Shown: positions 45,735 through 57,757 of the stretch, in pieces
How positions within the stretch are numbered: position 1 is the stretch's first letter
Layout: every line of letters begins with the position of its first letter
Origin: Ampelocalamus luodianensis
Lineage: Eukaryota > Streptophyta > Magnoliopsida > Poales > Poaceae
DNA length: 64,000 nt
NCBI GenBank assembly: GCA_036346255.1
Contig: CM070618.1
Span: forward strand, 77,758,428 to 77,822,427
Direction of reading: 5' to 3'
Position numbers and translations under genes: made by a program
Notes under the pieces: model-generated
What the model saw: only the letters and a program-made list of their open reading frames with translations
Told to the model about the DNA's origin: nothing
The model's database searches: none

Positions 45735-47337
45735 ATATAACTTAGGATTTCAGATTTGATTTTTGAATTAATGAGGTCAGTAATATAACTTAGACCTTTT
45801 TCCAAAGATATGATCAAATTTTCCTTTTAAAAAGAAGAGAAGAACAAGCTAGCCTAAGAGGGATCACATGCAAATGATTGGACAAACTACCAGAACCATC
45901 TTTTCCTTTTGTTGGGAAACCCCATCTCGAAAAAGTTGGAAAGGCATTTTCGTTCGATCTTGCCAACTTCAATCACGATACAATCGTGCAACGAGTATGA
46001 TTTGTCGCCAAACAGTATCCATTCCCAACAGCAAGCGTACATTGCATGCTGCCAACATCTATCTACCCACTGATCTGATCTCACCCACATCGCCGCGCTG
46101 GCGCTGGCAAAGAGATCCTTCCAAACGCCACCCTGTCCGGAACAACAAGGCCGTAAACTACACGCAAACGGTACGCTACCTCTGGCTAGATCCAATCTCC
46201 TCATCACTGTTTCTACACTGGAACAGCGAATCATACGAGAGAACAGAGACAGGCCACGGAGTCGCTGACGACGGCGCACGTGGCCCACGCCGCCACACGT
46301 GCGGTCCGGGAAAAGCTGGGAGACGGAGAGGGAGAGGTCACATGTCCCTGTCTCCGCGGGCCCACCCCTGCGCTTGGGCTGGACCTCGCACCAAACCGGC
46401 ACCACCGTACCAGTAATCAACACGCGTGCGGCGCACCATGATCCCTGAGGGCTGAGGCCATGTACAACGCGGTGGACACCTGGGTAAAAAAACTGCCTCA
46501 CCTTGCCACTTGCCACGGTGGACAGAGTTACACGCAGTTACGTCGGGGGCGGCGCTGCTTGAAGAGGAAGACGACGCTGGGAGCACTTCACACACGCGAA
46601 CAATTATCTAAGCATTAATAAAATAGTTGTTTTCATTAGAGGTTACGAGTCATATAGATACTTAGTGACTCTATCTTTTAAGGTTACGTAAAATAAGTTT
46701 ATATTAGTTGTTTATAATTTTTATCATGTAGAAGAAATATGTTGTCTACAATAATATAACCGATCTGTATCACAAAAATCAAGAAAGAAATGGCTTAAGT
46801 CTATAAAAGTATTAAAAATTGTATCATCTATAAAGAAGTAAAAATATAATATATTATATAAATTATCTATAGTGTTATACATACAACTGTACACGTCTAA
46901 AGCATCTAATCTAAAAGTCTCTTCCGTTTGTGATGTCCTAGCTCCGCAGTCCGCCCCGCATCTGAACCCAAGCCGAGCCCACATGGCCCACCCAGTCGCG
47001 CCTCTGGCCCACCACCTCTCTCGCACCTGCACGCGCAGCCGGTGTGTAACTCAGTTGCTCACCGACTGGTGGGGCCAGAACTAACGTGCCCCACCTGTCC
47101 GTTACTGTTAACACGGGGTTGCTGGGCTAGTGTTCGCCGGTTGCACCGACAGGAGGGGGCCAGCGACAGCGAGGCGAAATATCCCGCCCCGGGGGGCAGT
47201 CTGGGCAGTTCGCCGCGGTGGGGGAGATTTGAAAAATACGCAAGGCCGAGAGACCTGGGCCGTCCGTCTCGAGGAGGGGTTGGAGGGAGGAGGGGCGTGA
47301 GCCGCCGGATGCTGGCCACGGTCTCCGCCACCTACGG
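45735..47337. other. Intergenic region between RPB5 and beta-tubulin
   Basis: Apart from the G-box pair there is an AT-rich block (46600-46900) and a GC-rich block next to the tubulin promoter. The reading frames on both strands lack domains and are not called. Confidence 0.45.
46277..46301. promoter_or_regulatory. Two G-box motifs
   Basis: CACGTG occurs at 46277-46282 and again at 46296-46301, 19 bases apart, in the shared upstream region of the divergent RPB5 and tubulin genes. G-boxes bind bZIP/bHLH factors. Their use here is not shown by sequence alone. Confidence 0.35.
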
Positions 47338-47347
47338 TTATTTAAGG
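47338..47347 (+). promoter_or_regulatory. TATA box of the beta-tubulin gene
   Basis: TTATTTAAGG is followed by a C/T-rich leader typical of highly expressed plant genes. It lies about 120 bases before the donor site of the leader intron. Confidence 0.55.
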
Positions 47348-47464
47348 CACACTGCGCTCGCCTCGCTCTCCCTCGGCCTCCACCCTCCTCCATCGAACGA
47401 TCTCGGTCTCTCCCTAGCCGCCGATCGGATAGCCTGTGTCACTGTGTGAATCATCTCATATCTC

Positions 47465-48511
47465 GTAAGCGAAATCTTTGAACTCTCTCGTAAGAGAATT
47501 TTTCCTTGAGTACTGCCGATGCCTTAGGTTTGAATTTGAAATGCCATGGAGATTTGAGCAGTTGTTAGGTGTGATTTTTGTTGTTTTTTTTAATAAAAAA
47601 TGGGTTATTTTGGCGAGGAAATTTGTAATGCGCTAGGATCTACAGGGGATTTTTTTTATACTGATTTCTATAGAGCAATCCCCTGATCCAGTTGGTGTTC
47701 ATCTCACTTTTAGATTTCGTTTTGATTGGTTTGTTGTAAACGTTTGTAAGTTGTGTTGGATCTGTGGGGTTTCGACTGCTTTTGCAGCACGATCTCGTGG
47801 ATGATCCAGTCTGGTTTCTGGAGTGTATTTCGGAGTTGTGTTATTGGACATTAGGTAAACATTTGGTCTATTAATTTGGGTGATTTTTGCTGTGAGACCT
47901 GAAAGCTACTCTTGCTCCATTTGAGGCATTTCGTGCATATTTAGCGCAGAACATCCTATACCGGAGCCATTTTTGAGGATATCTGGTGTACACGGTGATG
48001 CATTTGGTAGGTCATTGAGCTGTGTGTTGACTAGCTTTGAGTCATTTTAGCATATGAAACCCCAGATCTGGCTAGGTTCAACGTGAACTGTGTAGGGAGT
48101 TAAGTGATATCTGGGTTCTGAAACAACATGGATTGTTTGCTTCGCCTTATTCACATGATGATAGATATGTGAGATCTGAATCAACATGATTTGATGAAAG
48201 AAATATTCACCTGATAAGACACTCGCCGTGCCTTTTCTATGGTTTTGTTTTAGCCTACCTGTGTTGGATTTGCCCCAAATTTTGTTGCATCGTATCATAA
48301 TCTGAATTGGTGTAGAAACGACTTGAACCTGATTGCACCCTCATTTCATGATTTGAAGTGCTGAATAAGCGGTAAATGATATGATATGCTTGATCTAAGT
48401 AACTTGAGCAGTTTAGCAACTACCTTTTTTTTTACATTGAATCCTTAGGTTAGCCATGCTTGCTGCATCATCTGAGATTAATTCTTCTATGTGGTTCCCT
48501 TAAATTTCCAG
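47465..48511 (+). other. Leader (5'-UTR) intron of the beta-tubulin gene
   Basis: The donor CTC|GTAAGCG at 47465 and the acceptor TTTCCAG at 48511 enclose a T-rich 1,047-base intron. It ends seven bases before the ATG. Leader introns are known in several grass tubulin genes, where they raise expression. Here the splice sites are inferred from sequence. Confidence 0.7.
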
Positions 48512-48518
48512 GGTAAAG

Positions 48519-51146
48519 ATGAGAGAGATCCTGCACATCCAGGGTGGACAATGTGGCAACCAGATTGGTGCCAAGTTCTGGGAGGTGGTGTGCGACGAGC
48601 ACAGCATTGACCCTACCGGGCGGTTCACGGGCAACTCTGACCTGCAGTTAGAGCGTGTCAATGTCTACTACAATGAGGCCTCCTGCGGTCGCTTTGTGCC
48701 CCGTGCTGTTCTTATGGACCTTGAGCCTGGTACCATGGACAGCGTCCGCACTGGACCCTATGGGCAGATCTTCCGCCCTGACAACTTTGTCTTTGGGCAA
48801 TCTGGTGCCGGTAACAACTGGGCCAAGGGCCACTACACCGAGGGTGCTGAGCTCATTGATTCTGTTTTGGATGTTGTGAGGAAGGAGGCTGAGAACTGTG
48901 ACTGCCTGCAAGGTAAATATGCTTGTCGATAACAAAATTTATGATACTTGCTGGATCAATTCCTGTTGAATAGGTTAGAGTGCAGATGCTTATGCGAAGA
49001 TCGCCCTTATTTTACCATGCCTGTGAATTTTCTAGTGCGATGCATAGTAGTGCTGTACAGCTGTAGCACACCATATGAATAGTGCTATACCAGGGTACTA
49101 AGATCTGTTAGTATGAAACATATTGCACATTTGCACATGAGTTGTTGTAGGACCTACACATTCTATATTGGTCTAAATGACTGACATTGATGATTCTCGC
49201 TAGTTGTTTGGTACCCTAATTACAAATGTATTTGTCTTTTTAGATGTCACTAAAACGCAGTGACTTTGTACTCTATGATGTATATCATGTTAGTATTGAG
49301 ATGGTCTTACTTAGGTGGCTTGGGTGGCATAGTAATACATGACCATTGCTAAGTCTGTAATCCATGATATCGGAGTACGGGCATTCTGTTCTACAGATTT
49401 GTTGGTCGAACAAATAGTTTAGCATAACAAGATTTTTATCATTTTATATATTCTTGTGAGGTAATCTAGTGATCAACAATTATAAAATTACCATAGTTAA
49501 GAAACTCCATGCTTGTATTGCATTTTGGTTGGCAAATGTACTGAATTTTGTTCTGTATTTTTGGCGCCCGAGCAAGTATACTTCATTTTATCATGTTGCA
49601 GTGACCATTAAAGCCATCTTTTTCTGTGATCAGGATTCCAAGTATGCCACTCTCTTGGTGGTGGTACTGGATCTGGTATGGGTACACTGTTGATTTCAAA
49701 GATCAGGGAGGAGTATCCTGACCGCATGATGCTGACATTCTCAGTTTTCCCCTCACCAAAAGTATCTGATACCGTGGTTGAGCCATACAACGCTACTCTC
49801 TCGGTCCATCAGTTGGTTGAGAATGCTGATGAGTGCATGGTTCTGGACAATGAGGCTCTCTACGACATCTGTTTCAGGACTCTCAAGCTGACTACACCTA
49901 GCTGTAAGCCGCTTCAACTTCTGTTTCTAGCTTTTACCGGATATAAACTGGTGCATACCTAAATGTTTGTAATAATCATTTATTTCCATATCTGTTCAGC
50001 AGTGCAGATGTACACATGCTTGTTCTAGAAAGTTGTTTGTCTTTTAGTACACGATATATGATCTAGCATTGATGCTACACCTATTTGTAGACTTCCTGAT
50101 TATTGGTGTATATATAATTCTGCAAACTATGCATATAGGTAGCAGGGATCATGCTCAACATAGCCTGCGCTAACTCCAGTAGGTGCCTTATGATTGAGGG
50201 ATCATCTTAGTTGAACAGACTGTGCTTTGAGTGGCAACTTACCTTTTTTTTTTCAACCCAAGCTAATGAACTGTTAGGACTAGGTGTTCAATAAGATTGA
50301 GACGAGCAAAGCGGATTTATTCATAAGTGAAAACTTGGAATGAAACACTGATTTTGTTACCCATAAACAATATGTTTGAATTTGTTGCCTTCAACATATA
50401 CATGCATCACTTTCAATCTGTATTGCCTGTGTGACAAAACATTTTCCACATGTTTGCTATTTTCTGCAGTTGGGGATTTGAACCATTTGATCTCTGCCAC
50501 CATGAGTGGAGTCACATGCTGCCTACGGTTCCCTGGCCAGCTGAATTCCGACCTCCGGAAGCTGGCAGTGAACCTTATCCCCTTCCCTCGTCTCCACTTC
50601 TTCATGGTCGGATTCGCTCCACTGACATCCCGTGGGTCCCAACAGTACCGTGCCCTTACAGTCCCTGAGCTTACACAGCAGATGTGGGATGCCAAGAACA
50701 TGATGTGCGCTGCTGATCCTCGCCATGGCCGTTACCTCACGGCCTCCGCCATGTTCCGTGGAAAGATGAGCACAAAGGAGGTCGACGAGCAGATGATCAA
50801 TGTCCAGAACAAGAACTCATCCTACTTTGTCGAGTGGATCCCCAACAACGTGAAGTCCAGTGTCTGCGACATTCCACCGAGAGGCCTCTCCATGGCATCA
50901 ACCTTCATCGGCAACTCAACCTCCATCCAGGAGATGTTCCGGAGGGTGAGCGAGCAGTTCACCGCCATGTTCAGGAGGAAGGCTTTCTTGCACTGGTACA
51001 CCGGCGAAGGCATGGACGAGATGGAGTTCACCGAGGCAGAGAGCAACATGAACGACCTCGTCTCAGAGTACCAGCAGTATCAGGATGCGACCGCCGACGA
51101 GGAGGGCGAGTACGAGGATGAGGAACCGCAGGCCGATGAGATGTAA
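48519..51146 (+). CDS. TUBB: Beta-tubulin
   Basis: Three exons (48519-48912, 49634-49903, 50470-51146) join in frame to 446 aa; stop TAA at 51144-51146. The protein pairs with alpha-tubulin to form microtubules in the cytoplasm. The start MREILHIQ gives the N-terminal MREI signal for tubulin autoregulation. GGQCGNQIG and the tubulin signature [10 protein letters not shown] (split just before by intron 1, phase 1) bind the exchangeable [23 protein letters not shown] marks the C-terminal helices and an acidic Glu/Asp tail ([15 protein letters not shown]) follows. Intron positions are the two conserved ones of plant beta-tubulins. No lesion is visible, so it appears functional. The isotype number cannot be fixed here. 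The reverse-strand frames across the exons are shadows. Confidence 0.97.
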
Positions 51147-51530
51147 GGAGGTCTGTGAGGCTTTGCTTGGTGGTTCTAGGGCAGAGTTTGATGTGTTTGG
51201 TGTTTCGTTCCTTTCTATATTGTCACCACACTACCGCTAGTACGCCACCGCCCTTCTCCCATCCTTCGCTTTGTATTTTTGGGTATCGTATTACCTACCT
51301 GGTGCTGACCGGTATGTTCTGCGTTGTTGAGCTTTCTGGTGAAATCGAGCCTTTCTGCGTTGATCTTGCTGTGCAAATGATCTCTGCAAATTATGTGCAT
51401 TGCCTTGTATTGTATCTTGGTTCATGGTTGTAACATGGCAATGGCATAACTGGCAGGATAGGCGGCTTGTGCGTGGAAGCCATCGTATCGTATTATAATG
51501 AGCAAAAGTTTTACGCGTTGATTTTTTTCC
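51147..51530 (+). other. 3' UTR of the beta-tubulin gene
   Basis: T-rich sequence follows the stop. The polyadenylation region is probably near TATTATAATGAGCAAAAG (about 51490). The exact site is not determined. Confidence 0.45.
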
Positions 51531-52037
51531 CCTTATTTAGTTACTCTAATTGTGCTAGAGCCGAACCATTCTGGTAGGCTGTACCGCTCTAGCGCCTTTC
51601 CAGGCAATAAGCGTGCTAACCCGCGGGGACTAGTCCGTTGTCATCCCTAGGAGTGGAGGGAGATCGATTCGACATTTGGTTTCCAATGCTTGGAACTGAA
51701 ATTTTCAACAATTTGCTGGGTGAGTTAGTCTCCTGTCCCTGGCTGGTTTCGGTAGGGCTAGTTTTCTGTGTCATGCTTTATTACGGCTCCAGTAGGGCAC
51801 ACGGCTGAAAAGTGTATGATGCTTGGGTGTGATGTAGTCATGTAGATATTCGTAACTTCAACTCAAGTATAATATTGCAATGAGCAAATGGGGGGGAAAA
51901 AAGCATATATTGGTTGTGCTTCTACCATCTTTCTATTTTCTGTGTAACAAAATGGCATGTAGTTGCATTAACAAATCCTGAGAAAAAAAAAATCTGGAAC
52001 AGAAGAATGATCGATCTTTGGCTCCAGGAGATGTTTT
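51531..52037. other. Spacer between convergent tubulin and UBAC2-like gene
   Basis: This should contain the 3' untranslated region of the minus-strand UBAC2-like gene near 52037. No further feature was recognised. Confidence 0.4.
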
Positions 52038-53100
52038 CTACGTGGACTGTGCTTCAAGCAGAATGTTTGACGCCAAATTGACATCGTAATTTGTCAGTGC
52101 AAGAGCCTGCATTGCAGAGCCACGATCAAAACCCATGGAAACAAGCGTAGCAATTGAAGGCTCCATTGGATCTTGGGTAGTTGTGTGCGCGCCCTGAATA
52201 AGGTACGGTACCCAAAGGCAAAATTCAATTAGGAACAGAGGGATCACGTAAAGCAGGGAATCTCTACTGTGTTCAATCTTCAGAGTAATAATCACGATAG
52301 AAAGGATAACCATTTAACTTCATTGAGGCGGCAAAAACTAGTCCTATTTTACTTAAGGGATCCGATAACACCAGTATGTGAAAAAACTACAGACAGAAAA
52401 CAAATAACAGACGAGCGATAAATTTGATGGCTGTGGAAGACACTTCTAATCGTTACTTCGCAAAGGATCACAAAGATGTCTATAGACTATAGGTGCTTGT
52501 TGTTAGCACCATGATACGTTCCTCAGAGCCAATATTTTGATTCCCAAAACAAGGGGGTATACATAAAAGTTTGAAGAATTGGTATAGCATCCTAATTCAT
52601 ATGTTCTCTCTATAACAGGCACACGAACTACTGTCAAGGTACAGAATGTATTAGAGGAAACCAGTCATGGACTAACATCTTTAGCTACAAGGGAAGCAGC
52701 CACAAGGTGCTAACTTCTAAACTACCAAGCTTATTTCCAATTATCCATTTTTGAAGGAAATTATAGTAAACATAGTTATATCTGCATAATCTGGTTTCCT
52801 TTACCATTATTTTATTTTGTCACGCACTAAATACTAAATGAAACAAAAGGCCTTTGATTGAGCGTTCCTTTAGAGCTTTGGATTCTATCTTCAAGTTGTA
52901 CCAAAAATCTGCTAATCAGCAACAGAATGCTGATACAAGGGGTCTTATAACAGATGCGGTGTACAAATACTTGCCTCCATTTGATGAACCTGGTGAGAAT
53001 GAATGTTTCCATCAGTACTTGTAATTGGCAATCCTTGATAAGAGATGTTAGTGAAGGGCCATGACAACCGCGAGAATAGTGATGTTGCAAAATCTGGGAG
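52038..53100 (-). CDS. UBAC2-like rhomboid/UBA protein, last two exons only
   Basis: Two exons join in phase 0: 53100-52990 (LPDFATSLFSRLSWPF... to GNIHSHQ, 37 codons) and 52193-52038 (GAHTTTQDPMEPSIATL... with stop TAG). Introns are GT-AG. The last exon is a UBA domain, recognised by IATLVSMGFDRGSAMQAL and VNLASNILLEAQ, which matches the C-terminus of plant UBAC2-like proteins (rhomboid-like ER membrane proteins with a C-terminal UBA that binds ubiquitin). The exon before resembles the linker after the last membrane segment. The transmembrane exons should lie to the right, but 53373-64000 is transposon sequence. Either the gene has a very large TE-filled intron or it is truncated. Only about 88 of an expected ~290 residues are present. 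Confidence 0.75.
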
Positions 53101-53372
53101 CTGCAATGATTCAAAGTTTCTTTTACAATGGGGCTGCAGGTATTTGTAAAGACCACCATAAGCACTAATCACATATGAAATACACATATAGTAAACATTA
53201 CCAAGGAAACACAACTACCAAGACAAGAAAATGACATTCACAAAATCTCCTAACCAATGACAAGACTTAATCATTCATACCAAGATCATCAGTCAACTCG
53301 ATTAGGAAGCTAAACATGATTTTTAGACATTGCACATAACTAACTATACCAATATGCCACCATCTGGACCTG
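53101..53372. other. Intron remainder before the transposon block
   Basis: A good acceptor (TTGCAG) precedes the UBAC2-like exon on the minus strand, so this is intron sequence. It contains no further coding match. At 53373 the LTR of the next element begins. Confidence 0.5.
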
Positions 53373-53660
53373 TCGTAACATCGAAACTAAACAGTGGGTA
53401 CAGGGTACCCTTTTGTCATGAGGGACCGAATGAGAAGAGTCAAAGAGCGTGAGAGGTATGAGCATCGTATTATGATTGTATGAGTGAGGGAGAGCCCCCT
53501 TCTTACATGCCCTTAGGGCCAGATATATAGGGGGCAAGAAGGGATATATAGGCGGGCAGCGTGTCGTGGCAAAGTCGTCACTACACCTTGTTGTATTTGA
53601 TTACTTCTTTATTGTGACCGTTTGCGCTAGTCCTGTTGGGGGCCAGGTATCGTCCCCCCT
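53373..53660 (-). repeat. 3' LTR (left) of the array-rich element
   Basis: On the minus strand it ends CGATGTTACGACA. The TATA-like CCCTATATATCTGG lies at about 53520-53533 on that strand. The outer boundary is fixed by homology with 59069; the inner start is approximate. Confidence 0.6.
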
Positions 53661-53719
53661 TCGGCCGGTCCTAGTGATTTGTACACGCAACTTGGAGTGG
53701 CGTGAAGGGCTGATGTTGT

Positions 53720-54115
53720 CTGTAGGAGGAGGCGAATGTTGAACGTCGTCCCCCATACTTTTGTTGATTGAGCTCGCTTGGGAGTCCAAAGCCAAAGAGG
53801 GAGAGGCGAAGCCAAGCGCCGTCCCACCTACTTCTTGGATTGAGCTTGTTTTTGGAGCCCAAAGCTAGCGAGGGGGAGGCAAAGCCGAGTGCCACCTTGC
53901 ATACCTTTTTTATAGGGCTCGTTTGGGAGCCCAAAGCTAGCGAGGGGGAGACGAAGCCGAGCGCCGTCCCCTGTACTTTTTTGATAGAGCTCCGGGGAGC
54001 CCTAAAGCTAGCAAGGGGAGGCGCCGAGCGCCGTCCCCCATACTTTTTTGATAGGGCTCCGGGGAGCCCTGAAGCTAGCGAGGAAGGCGAAGCCGAGCGC
54101 CGTCCCTCATACTTT
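53720..54115. repeat. Hairpin array, second occurrence
   Basis: About five to six copies of a ~70-base unit occur with GAGGCGAAGCCGAGCGCCGTCCC, a T-run, and GGGCTCC...GGAGCCC. It matches the array at 5870-6832, with an added AAGCTAGCGAGG segment. Confidence 0.75.
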
Positions 54116-55075
54116 TTCGGAGTGACAAGGGTTTGGTGCGCTGGCGCGCGATTTGCGAGGTCTATCCGCCGAGCTAGGAGACTCCCTAGTCGCCGAGGCA
54201 CGGCCTTCGGAGCGACTAGGGTTTTGCGCGATGGAGCTCGTTATGCGACGTCTCTCCGCCATGGCGAGGCCTTCGAGGCGGGAAACTCCCTAGTCGACAA
54301 GCGCGGCCTTCGAAGCGACTAGGGTTTTGCGAGCTGGAGCGCGATGCATCATGTCTCTCCGCCGAAACGAGGCCTTCGAGGCGGGAGACTCCCTAGTCGC
54401 CGAGGCGCGGCATTAGGAGAGGCTAGGGTTTTGCGCACTGGAGCGCGATGCGCAATGTCTCTCCGCTAAGGCAAGGCCTTCGAGGTGGGAGACACCCTAA
54501 TCGCCGAGGCGCGGCCTTCGGAGCGGCTAGGGTTTTGCGCGATGGAGCGCAATGTGCAATGTCTCTCCGCCGAGGCGAGGCCTTTGAGGTGGGAGACTCC
54601 CTAGTCGGCAGGCGCGGCCTTCGGAGCGGCTAGGGTTTTGTGCGATGGAGCTCGATGTGCAATGTCTCTCCGCCGAGGCGAGGCCTTTGAGGTGGGAGAC
54701 TCCCTAGTCGCCGAGGCGTGGCCTTCGAAGCGGCTAAGGTTTTGCGCGATGGAGCACGATGTGCAATGTCTCCGCCAAGGCGAGGCCTTCGAGGCCGGAC
54801 TCCCTAGTTGCCGAGGCGCAGCCTTCGAAGCGGCTAGGGTTTTGCGCGGTGGAGCGCGATGTGCAATGTCGCCCCGCCGAGGCAAGGCCTTCGAGGAGGG
54901 AGACTCCATAGTTGCCGAGAAGCGGCCTTCGGAGTGGCTACGATTTTGCGCGATGGAGTGTGATGTGCGACGTCTCTCTGCCGAGGCGAGGCCTTAGAGA
55001 CGAGAGACTCCCTAGTCGCCGAGGTGTGGCCTTCGGAGTGACTACGGTTTTGCGCGATGGAGCGCGATGTGTTGT
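54115..55075. repeat. 103-bp tandem array
   Basis: About nine to ten copies lie in line. The landmarks are GGCTAGGGTTTTGCGCGATGG, GTGCAATGTCTCTCCGCC, GGCGAGGCCTTCGAGG and GAGACTCCCTAGTCGCCGAG. Spacing of the first landmark is 100-106 bases. The frames of 60-180 codons on both strands arise because the unit lacks stops in some frames; they are not genes. Confidence 0.85.
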
Positions 55076-55630
55076 TTATACCCCCGCGCCCGCGAGGGGC
55101 GTTGTTGTGCACGGGTGTAGAGCCATGCACGATATCTTATTTATATACCTCACACTCGTTTGAGTGGGTTGGTGTGCACCGGAGCATTTGAGCTATGCGC
55201 GGTGTCTTGTTTGTACACTTGCGCCCGCGAGGGGCGTCGGTGTGCACCGTGGCGTAAAGCCATGCGCGGTGTCTTGTTTATACACTTCACACTCGGTTGA
55301 GTGGGTTAGTGTGCACCGGGGCATTTGAGCCATTCGCGGTGTCTTGTTTATACACTTCACACTCGATTGAGTGGGTTAGTGTGCACCGGGCATTTGAGCC
55401 ATACGCGGTGTCTTGTTTATACACTTCACACTCGCGTGAGTCGAGTTAGTGTGCACCGGGCATTTGAGCCATACACGGTATCTTGGTTATACACTTCACA
55501 CTTGTGTGAGTGAGTGAATGTGCACCGGGGCATTTGAGCCATGCGCGATGTCTTGTTTATACACTCGTGCCCGCGAGGGGCGTCGGTGTGCACCGGGGCG
55601 TAAAGCCATGCGCAGAGTCTTTCGTATTGT
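55075..55630. repeat. 70-80-bp array with TTTATACAC core, second occurrence
   Basis: Seven copies carry GCGGTGTCTTGTTTATACACT, then CACTCG-GAGTGGGTTAGTGTGCACCGG or CGCCCGCGAGGGGCGTCGGTG. It matches 6835-7215. Confidence 0.8.
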
Positions 55631-56217
55631 TCTTGTTGCCTTGATTCAAATACTAGTATGTATAGGACTATCTACTTTTTCATGTAAACAAGATATGAAA
55701 TGATGTACATCATACTAGGTAGCTACTAGCTAGAAACAATCCTCTTCTATGCATGCCTACCGCACTTTGTCAAATGCTAGTGTGGACTGTGCGAGTATTG
55801 CTGAGGAACTGGGAAGTTTTCAGATTTATAACATTAAGGCGCTATCAATGACTTGATGTGTTCCTAACTGTCAACAAGAAGGTAGGACGATAGACATTTT
55901 TGGTGACAACACTCACAGTGATTCTCGCATGCTGACAGCACAAGGGGCAATAAGTGAGGCTAATTTTCATTACTATTGCACGACGGTGAAATAACCGTTA
56001 TGTATCCTCTTGCACCTTGGTTATCAAGACCGGTACTGGAGGACATGACCTCAGTTCAAATCAAGTTACGGCCACTGAATTCTAAGCTACACTCTAAACA
56101 CTGAACAATGCCTATCCTGCACTCAGAACCATTCTCGTGTGTGCAAATGAAAACAGCAAACTCCTGAAGAAGCAAGAAGTCGAGAAATCCGCGAATTAAT
56201 GTAGGTAAAAACATGGG
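55631..56217. other. Spacer of the array-rich element
   Basis: This is unique-looking sequence between the array and the GC-rich repeats. No coding domain was seen. Confidence 0.4.
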
Positions 56218-56698
56218 ATGTCTCACCAGTTCATGGAAGCTCCTGCAAGCACCTACCCTTGTTGCGCGAGGGCTTGCAGGGCGAGGAAGGGCTGGAGGCA
56301 TGCCTGGGGGCACGCTGGGTCGCGGCCGAGGGCGCGGGGCCGAGGCCGGGCGGAGGTGAACCGAGGGCCGAAGCTGGAGGCGAAGCCGGCGAAGGGGGTC
56401 CGAGGTGGAGGTGTCACGCAGAGTGCCCCGGGCGAGGTACGCCGAGGGTCGGCCGAGGCGGCGGGCCCAGGTGGAGGTGCCACAGCCGGGTGCCGCTGAA
56501 GGACCCCCTCGAGAGGAGGCCGGCCGCGAGGTGGCCCGAGGTGGTTCCACGAGGTAGTAGCGCCGCCAAAGGGGCGCAAGCCAAGGGCGAGGCGAGCGAA
56601 CCACGAGGTGGTGCTCAGAGGTGGCCCGAGGTGGTGGTGGCGCCAGGTACCGAGGGGGTCTCGAGGCCGGGGGTGCTTCGATCTCACGAGGCGTCTGG

Positions 56699-57163
56699 TG
56701 TTAGCTATAATCTTGACATGTTTAGTTTAGAGTTTGTATGCATGTGTATGCGCGTGCGTTGAGTGAGTTTGTCAAGTTAGTCAATCCGTGAGTTGAGCTC
56801 ATGGAGCCGGAAGTTTAGTCATAGGGAGTGTGCGGTTAGAGCTCACGTGAGTTGGCTATACATGCATTTGCATGGCAGTGTTGTTAGTGGGTCAAGTCTC
56901 ATAGCTTCGCATGTGTGCTAGCCGTGAGTGGTGTGCGTGGTCCGAGTTCTATGGATTGTGGCATGTAGACCGGATCAGGATGCTGCAATCCGGTAGTCTT
57001 TGTATTAGTATAAATAGGTGCTCTCGTGAATGGAACAAATGAGTTGGTTTGGAGTGAGTCCATACCCTCCCATGCATGTATATGTGTGTTCATAATTCAT
57101 GCATGTGTATACATCTCTGTGATAGAGATTGAGAGATGGGAGTTGAGAGATTCAATTCCAACA
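56699..57163 (+). repeat. 5' LTR of the TRIM-like element
   Basis: It contains a TATA box (TATAAATA, 57009-57016) about 150 bases before the LTR end. It differs from the 3' LTR by a small number of substitutions and balanced short indels. Confidence 0.92.
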
Positions 57164-57165
57164 AT

Positions 57166-57177
57166 TGGTATCAGAGC
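57166..57177 (+). promoter_or_regulatory. Primer-binding site of the TRIM-like element
   Basis: TGGTATCAGAGC is an exact match to the standard plant initiator-methionine tRNA primer site, two bases after the LTR end. Confidence 0.9.
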
Positions 57178-57757
57178 ATGGTTCAATCGTGAGGAGATGT
57201 CCAAGGTGATGCTGCCCGACGGCGACTTGGCGACGACGATGGTCCATGCGAGATGGAGGCCGTTGGCGTCCGGTGCTATGTCGAGGAGCGGCGACACCAG
57301 CGACATAGCGACGTCGAGGCTTGCGGCGAGAGGCCGCGGCGACGTCAAGGTGCTGCATTGATGAGGTAGAGACCACGAACGGTGGTAGGAGGCCGCGTTC
57401 GTGGAGGTGGCCTTACGAGGCCGCTATGAGAAGACAGTCGGTGTGATGCCGATGGTGTTGTGCAAGGCCATGAGGAGGTGGCTATGCGCAAGAGCCGCGT
57501 GGAGGCGGCATGACGTGGAGGAGGGATCTGTTGGTGGCGTGAGGCCACAACGGTGTCTTGCTCATGCTTGAAATTGTGTACGGCGGCGATGTGTGGTCGC
57601 AGCAGACGTGCATGAAATTAATGTGGTGTGAGGCCGACGGGAGAAGTCGGTGTGAGGCCGACAATGATAGCGATGCGATGTCGCTGAAGAAAGCGCTGCG
57701 TGTGGCAAGAAGTTGCGCGATCCGCACGGTGAGTCGGTGTGTCAAGATTTGGGAAAT

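Noticed and set aside
47042..47449. 135-codon frame upstream of the tubulin gene
   Set aside because: It crosses the promoter and leader of the beta-tubulin gene and has no domain.
53720..55630. CRISPR-like look of regularly spaced repeats
   Set aside because: The repeats are contiguous tandem units with diverged bodies, no constant repeat with unique spacers, and no cas genes; this is a plant genome.
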